Source of the DNA: DASWIG01 sp965371445
GTDB taxonomy: Bacteria; Acidobacteriota; Thermoanaerobaculia; Multivoradales; J023
Reading direction: 5' to 3'
Assembly (NCBI GenBank): GCA_965371445.1
Contig: CBDUYN010000088.1
Span: forward strand, 1-40,134
DNA length: 40,134 nucleotides
The position numbers and the translations under genes are program-made. Of this stretch, positions 15,284-23,492 are shown one piece after another; position 1 is the stretch's first letter, and each line of letters opens with the position of its first letter. Under the pieces are notes generated by a model. The model was not told where the DNA came from. It saw only the letters and a list, made by a program, of their open reading frames with translations, and made no database searches.

Positions 15284-16729
15284 TCAGGGCAACGGCGGCT
15301 TCTGATCTGCCGGGATCGGCGATCGGTAGGGCTCGCCGCCGGTCTTCTCCAGGTAGTAGGCTTGCGCCGACTTCAGAAGCTCCGGGTCCGTGAACAGGTC
15401 GACCCCGACGAGCGCCAGCACCCGCGCCGCCACCTGGGCGGCCCGCGGTGCTCCAGGCGTACCGTGCGACGCCGAGGTCGCCCAGCTGTGCCACGGCAGG
15501 TCCTCGCCCGCCGACGCCACCGAGATCGAGACCGCCGGCGTGATCCGGCTCACCTCGGCGACGTCCGTCGAGCCGCCCTGTACGGGCTCCGGGGCGTCCT
15601 CCAGGGGCTCGATCCGCGTCGAGAGGCCCTTCGGCTCGAGCTCGAGGAAGGCCTGGAGGTCGCGGGCGAACTTCTGGTCCTCCTCGCTGTAGGCCGGGGC
15701 ACCGACCAGCTCCAGGTTCTTCTGCGCCGCCTCCTGCAGAGGACGGTTGAGCAACCACTCGTGCACCCCCGTCGTCAGGTGGACCTTGTGCTCGGTCCGC
15801 GTGGCCCGGGCCGCACCGGCGGCGATGTTGAGGATCCACTCGTAGTGCCGCTCAACCTTGTCGCGTTGGGTGTCGCGGACGTAGTACCAGACCCTGGCGT
15901 AGTCGGGCACGACGTTCGGGGCCTCGCCCCCCGCCGGGATCACGTAGTGGATGCGCGCCGTCGGCTCGATGTGCTCGCGCATCAGGTTGGCGCCGTGGTT
16001 CATGAGCTCGACGGCGTCGAGGGCGCTGCGGCCGTTCCAGGGGTCGAAGGCGCCATGGGCCGCCTGCCCGAAAAACTCGACGGTGAAGTTGTTGAGCGCC
16101 TGGCCCGTCTGGTTGCTGACCTCGGTCTCGTGGCCGGGGTGCCAGTCGAGGGCGGCGTCGAGGTCGTCGAAAAGCCCTGCCTTGGCCATGTAGACCTTGC
16201 CGACGACGGTCTCCTCGGCGGGTGTGCCGTAGAGGCGCACCGTTCCTTCGAGGGAGTGTTTTTCGAGCGTCCGCTTGAGAGCGATCGCGGCGCCTACGGA
16301 GCCGGCGCCGAAGAGGTTGTGCCCGCATCCCTGGCCGTGAGGATGAGCGTCGGCGCGGGGCTCGCGGCGCGGCACCGGGGCGTTGCCGATTCCGGGCAGG
16401 GCGTCGTACTCGGCGAGGACGCCGAGAATCGGACGCCCCTCGCCCCACTCGGCGACGAAGGCCGTCGGCATGTCGGCGACGCCGCGGTCGAGGCGGAAGC
16501 CTTCCTTCTCCAGGACGTCGGCGAGAAAGGCCGCCGAGCGCTCTTCGCTCAAGGCGATCTCGGAGAAGCCCCAGAGGGCCGCCGCCATGTGGGCGATCTC
16601 GCCGTCGATCGCCGCGACGGCGTCGAGGGCGGTCTGTTTGGCTTCGGGAAGCTCCGCGGCAAGAACGGCGGGAGCCGTCGTCCAGATCAGGGCCAGAAGG
16701 CAGGCTGCAGTCTTGGTCGTTGAAATCAT
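15284..16729 (-). CDS. Secreted M20-family amidohydrolase (AbgB-like)
   Basis: A 481-residue protein with a signal peptide (residues about 1-25, cut near VLAAE), then a full M20/peptidase-D type metallo-amidohydrolase. Metal-site motifs are EYDALPG (108-114), HPHGQGCGHN (129-138, the cysteine/histidine cluster of the AbgB/amidohydrolase branch) and TPAEET (169-174). Later come the dimerisation domain (NFTVEFFGQAAHGAFDPW) and a terminal SHGTPG. The closest named type is p-aminobenzoyl-glutamate hydrolase subunit B, but exported members are common in soil bacteria and the substrate here is open. AAGGAG lies 5 bp before the ATG. It is 18 bp downstream of the serine hydrolase gene and probably co-transcribed with it. 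Confidence 0.85.
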   Translation of the reverse strand: MISTTKTAACLLALIWTTAPAVLAAELPEAKQTALDAVAAIDGEIAHMAAALWGFSEIALSEERSAAFLADVLEKEGFRLDRGVADMPTAFVAEWGEGRPILGVLAEYDALPGIGNAPVPRREPRADAHPHGQGCGHNLFGAGSVGAAIALKRTLEKHSLEGTVRLYGTPAEETVVGKVYMAKAGLFDDLDAALDWHPGHETEVSNQTGQALNNFTVEFFGQAAHGAFDPWNGRSALDAVELMNHGANLMREHIEPTARIHYVIPAGGEAPNVVPDYARVWYYVRDTQRDKVERHYEWILNIAAGAARATRTEHKVHLTTGVHEWLLNRPLQEAAQKNLELVGAPAYSEEDQKFARDLQAFLELEPKGLSTRIEPLEDAPEPVQGGSTDVAEVSRITPAVSISVASAGEDLPWHSWATSASHGTPGAPRAAQVAARVLALVGVDLFTDPELLKSAQAYYLEKTGGEPYRSPIPADQKPPLP

Positions 16730-16747
16730 GCTCGCTCCTTATCAGCC

Positions 16748-18439
16748 TCACGGCTGGCGGACGTACACCACCCCGCGTACCCGCCCCGTGCTGACGGTAA
16801 AGCCCGTCAGACGGCCGTCCTCGCCGCGTTGGAAGTGAAGGCTCGCTCGTACGTCGTCGTTGAGGAAGTAGTCGGCGAAGCGTGGCGTGAAGCCAAGCGT
16901 TTCGCCGCTTCGGCCGCGGACCCTCAGAGCGCCGTCCTCGGCTTTGAGCTCCATCTTGATGTCGAGCTCCTCGCTATAGTAACGCCCGGCGAAGCCGGCG
17001 AGGTGCTCGGCCGTGTAGCCGTGCTCTTCGACCCGCTCGAAGACGCTTTCGCCTTCGCCCGCCACGTCGACGAGCATCTTGCCCGGCTCGAAGCGGACGT
17101 CCACTTTGACCTCGACGCCGAGCATGCGGAAGGTCCCTTCGCCGACCGCCCGGAGGGCGTTCTCGCTCTCTTCGTTGCGGTGGTAGACCAGCTGGCCGTC
17201 GCGTAGGAGGATTCTGCGGACGAGGTTGCTCTTCGCCTCGAAGTAGAGGCCGGCCGCCGCCTCGAGCGCCGCGGCCGGGACCTCGACCGCGGCGGCTTCG
17301 GTGCCCGTCGCGGTCGGTGCCGTGCTCTCAGCGCCGGTGCCCTGGGGAAGGAAGTCGGCGAAATACACCTGCGACGCCTGGAGCGCCAGCTCACGAGGGC
17401 TGATCGAGCCGAGGTTGGCGAGGACGATCACCGAGAACCCCAGGTCGGGAGCCCGGCCGAGGTAGGTCCGGTAACCGCCCAGCGCGCCGCCGTGCTCCAC
17501 GACCCGCTGGCCCAGGACGTTCGTGATCGAGAGACCGAAAGCGTAGTCGAGCGGCGTGCCGTCGTTCAGGACGCCGCGCGTGTGGAGACGCCGGATGACC
17601 TCCGGTCCGCCGACCTTGTGGTGGTAGAAGTTCCGGTCCCAGCGAACGACGTCCTCGAGGCTCGCAAAGACGCCTCCCGAGCCGACGCGGTCGAACTGGG
17701 AGATGAAGTTCTTCAGGGTGCCGTCGTCTCCTTCGTTGTAGGACGACGCGCGGTTCGGGATGAGATGCGTGTAGTCGTCGTGGACGTGGGAGCTTGCCAT
17801 CTCCAGGGGCTCGAAGATCCGCTCGGCGGCGAATTCGCGCAGCGAGCTGCCCGACACCCGCTTCACGATGACGCCGAGGAGGAAGTAGCCGGAGTTGCTG
17901 TAGAGGTACTCGTCGCCCGGGGTGAAGTTCAAGGCCTTCTGCCGTCCCAGAAGCTCCAGGACCTCGTCGTCGCTGCGGAAGGACCCGAAGTCGACGTCGG
18001 CCATGTCGGAGAGCGCGAGGTAGTCGCGGATCCCCGAGGTGTGGTGGAGGAGGTGGGCGATCGTGACCGGTGTGCCGTAGTCGGGAATCTCCGGGACGTA
18101 CTTGCGGATGTCGTCGTCCACAGAGAGCTTGCCGTCGGCTTCGAGCAGGGCGACGGCCATGGCGGTGAGCTGCTTGCCGACCGAGCCGAGGTAAAAAACC
18201 GTCTGCGGTGTGATCGCAACGTCGAGCTCGACGTTGGCGAGCCCGAAGCCCTTCTGGTAGACCGTGACGCCGTTGTGCACCAACGCCACGGCGGCGCCGG
18301 GGGAGCCGGGTTTCGTCCACGGCGCGAAGATCTTGTCGATCGCCTCCTCCATGGCGGGAGAGAGGCTCTGGGCGGCGGCGGGCAGCGCCAGGGCGGCGGC
18401 GAGGAGCGGGAGCAGGAACAGGCGGCGGGCTACGCGCAT
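16748..18439 (-). CDS. Secreted serine hydrolase, beta-lactamase class C/PBP-like
   Basis: A 563-residue protein with a signal peptide (cut near AAAQS). The serine beta-lactamase/DD-peptidase fold shows all three active-site motifs: S86-V-G-K89 (nucleophile and general base), Y180-S-N182 and H317-G-G319. The C-terminal 200 residues form a strand-rich extra domain as in many class C-like esterases and D-aminopeptidases. The frame could begin at 18532, but ATG 18439 has GGAGG 7 bp upstream and the signal peptide. Class C-like proteins of this length are more often esterases or peptidases than resistance enzymes, so antibiotic resistance should not be assumed. It is encoded between an M14 and an M20 hydrolase. 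Confidence 0.85.
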   Translation of the reverse strand: MRVARRLFLLPLLAAALALPAAAQSLSPAMEEAIDKIFAPWTKPGSPGAAVALVHNGVTVYQKGFGLANVELDVAITPQTVFYLGSVGKQLTAMAVALLEADGKLSVDDDIRKYVPEIPDYGTPVTIAHLLHHTSGIRDYLALSDMADVDFGSFRSDDEVLELLGRQKALNFTPGDEYLYSNSGYFLLGVIVKRVSGSSLREFAAERIFEPLEMASSHVHDDYTHLIPNRASSYNEGDDGTLKNFISQFDRVGSGGVFASLEDVVRWDRNFYHHKVGGPEVIRRLHTRGVLNDGTPLDYAFGLSITNVLGQRVVEHGGALGGYRTYLGRAPDLGFSVIVLANLGSISPRELALQASQVYFADFLPQGTGAESTAPTATGTEAAAVEVPAAALEAAAGLYFEAKSNLVRRILLRDGQLVYHRNEESENALRAVGEGTFRMLGVEVKVDVRFEPGKMLVDVAGEGESVFERVEEHGYTAEHLAGFAGRYYSEELDIKMELKAEDGALRVRGRSGETLGFTPRFADYFLNDDVRASLHFQRGEDGRLTGFTVSTGRVRGVVYVRQP

Positions 18440-18536
18440 CTGGGGTCCTCCGGGTGGGTTGTAGCGGCGATCATAGCGGTCCGGGGAGGCGGCGGCAACT
18501 TCGCGGGGGGTAGGTACAGCCTGCCCTACCAAGAAG

Positions 18537-21293
18537 TCATCGGAGCTGACGCAGGTGGCTCCAGTTGAGGATCGCGTTCCAGAAGAACCGGTGGTCCGAA
18601 TGGTTCAAGTCGCGGTGGATCGGGTTGAAGTTGTACGCCACCACCCGTCCCCGTCCCACGCGGACGTCGAGGATCGCCGGACGTCCCTCCAGCTCCTCGC
18701 CGCCTCGTAGGCCGCCGCTCACCAGGATCTCGCCGGCCTCGTCGTCCTCGTCGCGTTCCGCGGACGGTGGAGCCGTCCCCCATTGGAGGACGACGCGCCC
18801 ACGGTCGGCGGGCTCGACGTCGTAGGCCGGCAGAGAGGTCCGGAAAGCGGACGTCTCCGCCGGGTAGCCGTAGGCGAGCGGGTGGCTCGGATCCGGGAAG
18901 CTGACGACGATCTCGGCGCCCGGCGTCCAGATGTCGGCCGAGCTCTTGTGGGTGCCGCGAACGAGGCCGCCCTGTAGCGCGAGTGCCGAGCCCCGGCCCA
19001 AGGTGAGGAGGACGCCGCCTGCCTCGACGAGCTCCTGGATTCTCGCCATCCCCGTCCAGCCGATGCCGCCCGTGATGTCTTTGGAGGCCACCGGGACTCC
19101 GAAGCTCGGGGTCTCGGGCGTCTTTTCAAAAGCGAGGGGGCTGAAGCGTCGGTCGACGCCGTGGATCTGGTCCTGAAGCTCCAGGTCGTTGTGCGGAAAG
19201 ACGAGGACGTCGAAGCGCTCGCCGAGGCGACCCGCGCGGACGTCTTCGTCGCGCAGCAGCGTATACGGAACCTTCTCGCGGTCGAGGACCAGCCGGAGCC
19301 AGCCCGCAGCCTCGGTGTCGGCCCAGCTCTGCCAGACGGCGAGGCGCGGTACCGGCGCCTCGTGCCGGCGAACGTCGGGTGCCGCCGCGACGCCCACGAA
19401 GTCGAGCGCCAGCTCCCGGGCGAGGTTCTCGACGGCGTCGTGGACGTCCTCGCCCTCCAGGATCCAGGATCCCGCCGGGTAGTCGTCCTCCGCCACCGTG
19501 AAGCCCTCCTCGGCGATCGAGACCTCGACCGATTCGCCGAGGCGGAAGCGGGCGGCTAGCAAGGCCTCTTGCCCCGTGTCGGCGAGGAGGAAGACCGGTC
19601 CTTCTCCCTCGACGCGACCTTGCGGACGAATCTCCTCTTCGACCGCCTCGAGCTTGAGCTCGTGCACCCCGACGTCACCGATCGCGATGGACTCGACTCC
19701 ATAGTGGACGCTCAAAGCCCAGGAGATGTCGTCGTAGGGCTCGTGCGCCGCGTCTTCGGGGAACTGCTGGGGCGAGAGCAGGTCGACGGCGTAGTTGCGG
19801 TACGGCTGGTCGAGGCGTACGACGTAGCTCCCGGCGGGGAACGCCTCGCCGTCGAGCGTGAGGTCGGCGTCAGCGCGATGGACCTCGATGCCTTGACGCC
19901 TCAAGACGTTCAACATCTGGGCCACCCGCCGCCGATCACCCTGGTCGTGGCGTACGACGTAGGCGTAGGGGGGCCCGTCGAGACCCTTCTGCCAGGAATT
20001 CCAACCCTTGCGGTAGAAGCGCCGCAGGAGGTCGTCGGCGTTCTTGGCCGAATAGTCGAGGATCGCCAGACAGGCGCTCTGCATGTAGTTCGTGTTGTTG
20101 CGTAGCGACCACCGAAAGGACCGGTCCGGCGGCCACGGCCGGTACCAGGCGCGGCTGGTGACGGGCATGCCGAGGTAGCTCTCCTGCGGGAATCGAAGGC
20201 GCCGGTCGACGGTCTCGGCCGTGACGTTGCCGAACGTTTCGTAGCCGCGCCCGATCGCGTTGTGGTTGATCGCCACCGAGTCGAGGTAGTGCATGCCCCA
20301 GCCTTCGCCGAAGGCCCACGTCCAGACGCCCGGCATGCCCTGTCCCGTCAGCTGGCTGACCTCGACGAAGGACATCTCGAAAAGCTCGCTCACCGTGATC
20401 GGGTCGAGCAGAGGGTTGAAGGGGCCGGTACCGTTCCAGGTCTGGAGCAGCGGGATCGACTCGTGGAGGTCGTGGACCACCGTCGGGTGATAGTCGTGGA
20501 ACATCCGGTGGACGGCCTGGGTGATCGCGAGCGACGCCTGGTGCGTGTCGCGGTTGTTGTCGTGGAAGACGTAGTGTCCCCAGAAGGGCGGGGACTTGGG
20601 CGGCAGGCGATCGTAGTCGGTCTTGCCCTTCAGGTGTCGGTAGAACCAGTCGACCTGCTTGTCGCGTCCGTCGGGCTCGGAGACTGGGTTGATGAGCACG
20701 ACGAGGCGTTCGCGGATCCGGCGGATCATGGGCTGGCTCGAGACGGCGAGGCGGTAGGCGAGCTCCATCACCATCTCGGGAGGGCCGGTCTCGCTGGAGT
20801 GGAGCCCGGCGTTCAGGTAGTAGATCGGACGTGCCGCGGCGGCGAGGCGTTCGGCTTGCTCGGGCGTCGTGAGCCGCGGGTCGGAAAGCGCCGCCGTCGC
20901 GGCCTTCCATTCGTCGAGGCGGCGGATGCCGTCCTCGTCGGCGATGGCGGCGAGGAGGATCTCGCGTCCCTCCTCGGTCGTGCCGAGGACCGAGACCGAG
21001 ACGCGATCCGACGCCTTCGCCAGCTCTCGGAAGTAGCCGTAGATCTGCTCGGTGTGGGTCAGCTCTCCCGGGGCGCCGGCGAGGTGGCCGAGGTAGTCGC
21101 CCGGGGAAGGCACGGTGTCGGATTCCGGTACGTAGGCCACCCAGGGGCTCAAGAACCGCTTTTCGGTGGTGTAGCGGGCGATGGCCTCGACGGAACCGGG
21201 CTCCGGGGTGTCGGGAGCGAAGGGGGCGTCCTGGGCGACGGCGGCGCCGGCCAGGGCGAGGACGATCGAAAAGGACGAGATCAGCGATTTCAT
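18537..21293 (-). CDS. Secreted M14-family zinc carboxypeptidase
   Basis: A 918-residue protein with a signal peptide (residues 1-20, AVAQ) and the M14 fold. The zinc-binding HSSE is at 165-168 (H165, E168) in the strand YYLNAGLHSSETG, followed by ELAYRLA and NPVSEPDGRD. A further histidine ligand is likely in HDYHPTVVHDLHES. After the catalytic domain (about 80-420) come several hundred residues of mostly beta-rich, unrecognised sequence, as in other large secreted M14 proteins of this group. ATG 21293 is chosen for the signal peptide; its ribosome site is weak, and 18 further in-frame codons upstream (ATG near 21344) cannot be excluded. It heads the three-hydrolase group. Confidence 0.8.
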   Translation of the reverse strand: MKSLISSFSIVLALAGAAVAQDAPFAPDTPEPGSVEAIARYTTEKRFLSPWVAYVPESDTVPSPGDYLGHLAGAPGELTHTEQIYGYFRELAKASDRVSVSVLGTTEEGREILLAAIADEDGIRRLDEWKAATAALSDPRLTTPEQAERLAAAARPIYYLNAGLHSSETGPPEMVMELAYRLAVSSQPMIRRIRERLVVLINPVSEPDGRDKQVDWFYRHLKGKTDYDRLPPKSPPFWGHYVFHDNNRDTHQASLAITQAVHRMFHDYHPTVVHDLHESIPLLQTWNGTGPFNPLLDPITVSELFEMSFVEVSQLTGQGMPGVWTWAFGEGWGMHYLDSVAINHNAIGRGYETFGNVTAETVDRRLRFPQESYLGMPVTSRAWYRPWPPDRSFRWSLRNNTNYMQSACLAILDYSAKNADDLLRRFYRKGWNSWQKGLDGPPYAYVVRHDQGDRRRVAQMLNVLRRQGIEVHRADADLTLDGEAFPAGSYVVRLDQPYRNYAVDLLSPQQFPEDAAHEPYDDISWALSVHYGVESIAIGDVGVHELKLEAVEEEIRPQGRVEGEGPVFLLADTGQEALLAARFRLGESVEVSIAEEGFTVAEDDYPAGSWILEGEDVHDAVENLARELALDFVGVAAAPDVRRHEAPVPRLAVWQSWADTEAAGWLRLVLDREKVPYTLLRDEDVRAGRLGERFDVLVFPHNDLELQDQIHGVDRRFSPLAFEKTPETPSFGVPVASKDITGGIGWTGMARIQELVEAGGVLLTLGRGSALALQGGLVRGTHKSSADIWTPGAEIVVSFPDPSHPLAYGYPAETSAFRTSLPAYDVEPADRGRVVLQWGTAPPSAERDEDDEAGEILVSGGLRGGEELEGRPAILDVRVGRGRVVAYNFNPIHRDLNHSDHRFFWNAILNWSHLRQLR

Positions 21294-21437
21294 GACCGTG
21301 GAGTCTAACCGACTCTGGGGCCGAGCTTTCGCCTCGCTACCCATCGCCACGGGCTCACGCCCGAGATGAGATATGCTCAACCGGCTGCGAATTCCAAGCG
21401 GACGCTGTTCGTAGAGATCCCTGAAGGAGGAAGCCGC

Positions 21438-22559
21438 ATGGGCCTGAGAGACCTGATCCGAGACCAGCTCATCGACATCATCGAGTGGACCGACGACTCG
21501 AACGATACGATGGTCTACCGCTACGAGCGCCACGACAACGAGATCAAATACGGCGCCAAGCTCGTCGTCCGCGAGTCCCAGGTCGCGGTCTTCGTCAACA
21601 TGGGCAAGATTGCCGACGTCTTCCAGCCCGGCATGTACACCCTGGAGACCCGGAACCTGCCGGTCCTCTCGACGCTTATGGGCTGGAGGCACGGCTTCGA
21701 GAGCCCGTTCAAGGCCGAGGTCTACTTTCTCGCCACACGGCGTTTCACGGACCTCAAATGGGGTACCAAGAACCCGATCATGCGCCGCGACCCCGAGTTC
21801 GGTGCGGTCCGTCTCCGCGCCTACGGGTCCTACGCCATGCGCGTCGCCGACGCGGCGACTTTTATCCGCGAGATCGTCGGCACCGACTCCCACTTCACGA
21901 CCGACGAGGTCGTCGACCAGCTACGCAACATCGTCGTTTCCCGCTTTTCCGACGCGGTCGCCGAAAGCGCCATCCCGATGCTCGACCTCGCCGCCAACTA
22001 CGACGAGCTCGGCGAGAAGGTCCTGGAGAAAATCTCCGGCGAGTTCGGTGACTACGGCCTCGAGCTGACGAAGCTCCTGGTCGAGAACGTCTCGCTGCCA
22101 AAAGCCGTCGAGGAAGCGCTCGACAAGCGCACCAGCATGGGCATTCTGGGCGATCTGGGCCAATACGCCCAGTTCCAGAGCGCCAACGCCATCGAGCATG
22201 CGGCGAAGAACCCGGGTGGTATGGCCGGTGCCGGTGTCGGCATGGGGGCGGGATTTGCCATGGGTCAGCAGATGGCGCAGGCGATGGCGCCGCAGGCCGC
22301 TCCGGCGGCGCCTGCCGCGGCTCCGGCCCCCGCCGCGCCTCCACCGCTGCCGAGCGCGCTCGCCTACTATGCCGCGATCGGCGGTCAACAGGCCGGGCCT
22401 TTCGACATGCCGACGCTTCAGGCCAAGGCTCAGGGCGGCGAAATCGCCCGCGACACCCTGGTCTGGAAGCAGGGCATGGCCAACTGGGCGCCGGCCGGCG
22501 AGGTTGCCGAGCTGGGCTCCCTTTTTTCCCGGGTGCCGCCGCCGCTACCGCCGGGCTAA
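21438..22559 (+). CDS. SPFH-domain protein with C-terminal GYF_2 domain
   Basis: A 373-residue protein. The first 240 residues match the SPFH/virion-core-protein-like family (COG4260 type): IRDQLIDIIEWTDDSND, YGAKLVVRESQVAVFVNMGK, TLETRNLPVLSTL and the long coiled EALDKRTSMG region. A glycine-, alanine- and proline-rich linker (about 256-310) leads to a GYF_2 (DUF4339) domain: YYAAIGGQQAGPFDMPTL ... LVWKQGMANWAPAGEV. SPFH proteins form membrane-associated oligomers and GYF_2 domains bind proline-rich peptides. There is no signal peptide. AAGGAGG lies 8 bp before ATG 21438. Its stop overlaps by 4 bp the convergent zinc-ribbon gene. The role is unknown beyond the domains. Confidence 0.85.
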   Translation: MGLRDLIRDQLIDIIEWTDDSNDTMVYRYERHDNEIKYGAKLVVRESQVAVFVNMGKIADVFQPGMYTLETRNLPVLSTLMGWRHGFESPFKAEVYFLATRRFTDLKWGTKNPIMRRDPEFGAVRLRAYGSYAMRVADAATFIREIVGTDSHFTTDEVVDQLRNIVVSRFSDAVAESAIPMLDLAANYDELGEKVLEKISGEFGDYGLELTKLLVENVSLPKAVEEALDKRTSMGILGDLGQYAQFQSANAIEHAAKNPGGMAGAGVGMGAGFAMGQQMAQAMAPQAAPAAPAAAPAPAAPPPLPSALAYYAAIGGQQAGPFDMPTLQAKAQGGEIARDTLVWKQGMANWAPAGEVAELGSLFSRVPPPLPPG

Positions 22560-23437
22560 CCGAAAAACGACCGGACGAGAAGTGTCCCCAGGTCGGAGAG
22601 GAAGTCGCCCTGGCGTCCCTCGAAGCGCCGGTCGTCGACCGGCGTCGACGTCGCCTTCGCCAAGCTCTGTTGCCGGATGCGTTGACGAGCCTCTTCCTGC
22701 GCGCGGCCCTGGCTGTGCGCGTGACCGCCCTCGCGGACCCAATGCAGAATCTGGCCCAGCTCCTTGTCGTCGAACCAGACGCCGTGGTCGGCACAGACGT
22801 CGATGATGACCCCGCTGCGCCGGCCGTAGTTCTGGCGGTGCATGAGCTTGTCGCAGACCACGCACGGACGGTAGAGCGATCCCCCTTGCGCGAGCTCGGC
22901 GGCTGACGACTCGACGGGCTTCGGAGCCGAGCCGGTATCGACTTCGACGCTCTCGGTCTTCGCCTTGGTTTCGAGCTGGCGAAGGGTTTCGACGCCGACC
23001 CAGAGGCCCGCGCAGCGACCGCATTCGAGGACCGAAAGGCCCATCTCGCCGAGCTGCCGGCTGGTCAGCCGATGCTCGTCGCCGCAGACCGGGCAGCTGT
23101 GCTCGGTCTCGTCGCTGACCACGGTCTCCGCCGTGATCACGGTACCGCAGCTGTGGCAGAAGCGGGCCTGGTCGCTGATCCGCGTCAGGCACCCCGGGCA
23201 CATGGTGTTGAGGTCGCGATCGTGGAGGGTGAGCTCCGAGCCACAGAAGTTGCAGCTCGTCGCGCCGTCTTTCTGCGGCCCGCCACAGCTGGAGCAGCGG
23301 ACGACCGCGGCGTCGTGGGCCTGGGGCTCGCCGACCTCCACCACGGTGCCACACGAGCAATGGAAGCGCGTACCAGGGGAATAGCTGCTGACGTCATACT
23401 GGCGCGAGCAGGCCGGACAGGCCAGAATCAATCGCAT
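22556..23437 (-). CDS. Multi-zinc-ribbon protein (TFIIB-type zinc fingers)
   Basis: A 293-residue soluble protein rich in CxxC pairs: CPAC (7-10), CSC, CSSC, CNFC, CPGC, CHSC, CPVC, CGRC and CVVC, which together make about four to five zinc ribbons. The middle and C-terminal parts (LSVLECGRCAGLWV and VIIDVCADHGVWFD) match the zf-TFIIB family, and DKELGQIL plus a basic, glutamine-rich tail follow. Such proteins often stand next to SPFH/COG4260 genes, and here the two genes converge and overlap by 4 bp. GGAGGAG lies before ATG 23437. It may act as a scaffold or nucleic-acid- or membrane-linked partner; no direct function can be read from the sequence. Confidence 0.8.
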   Translation of the reverse strand: MRLILACPACSRQYDVSSYSPGTRFHCSCGTVVEVGEPQAHDAAVVRCSSCGGPQKDGATSCNFCGSELTLHDRDLNTMCPGCLTRISDQARFCHSCGTVITAETVVSDETEHSCPVCGDEHRLTSRQLGEMGLSVLECGRCAGLWVGVETLRQLETKAKTESVEVDTGSAPKPVESSAAELAQGGSLYRPCVVCDKLMHRQNYGRRSGVIIDVCADHGVWFDDKELGQILHWVREGGHAHSQGRAQEEARQRIRQQSLAKATSTPVDDRRFEGRQGDFLSDLGTLLVRSFFG

Positions 23438-23492
23438 GGTGTCTCCTCCACGTCGAGGGAGCGAGCCCTCCGTTGGTGGCGAAGGCTACCAC

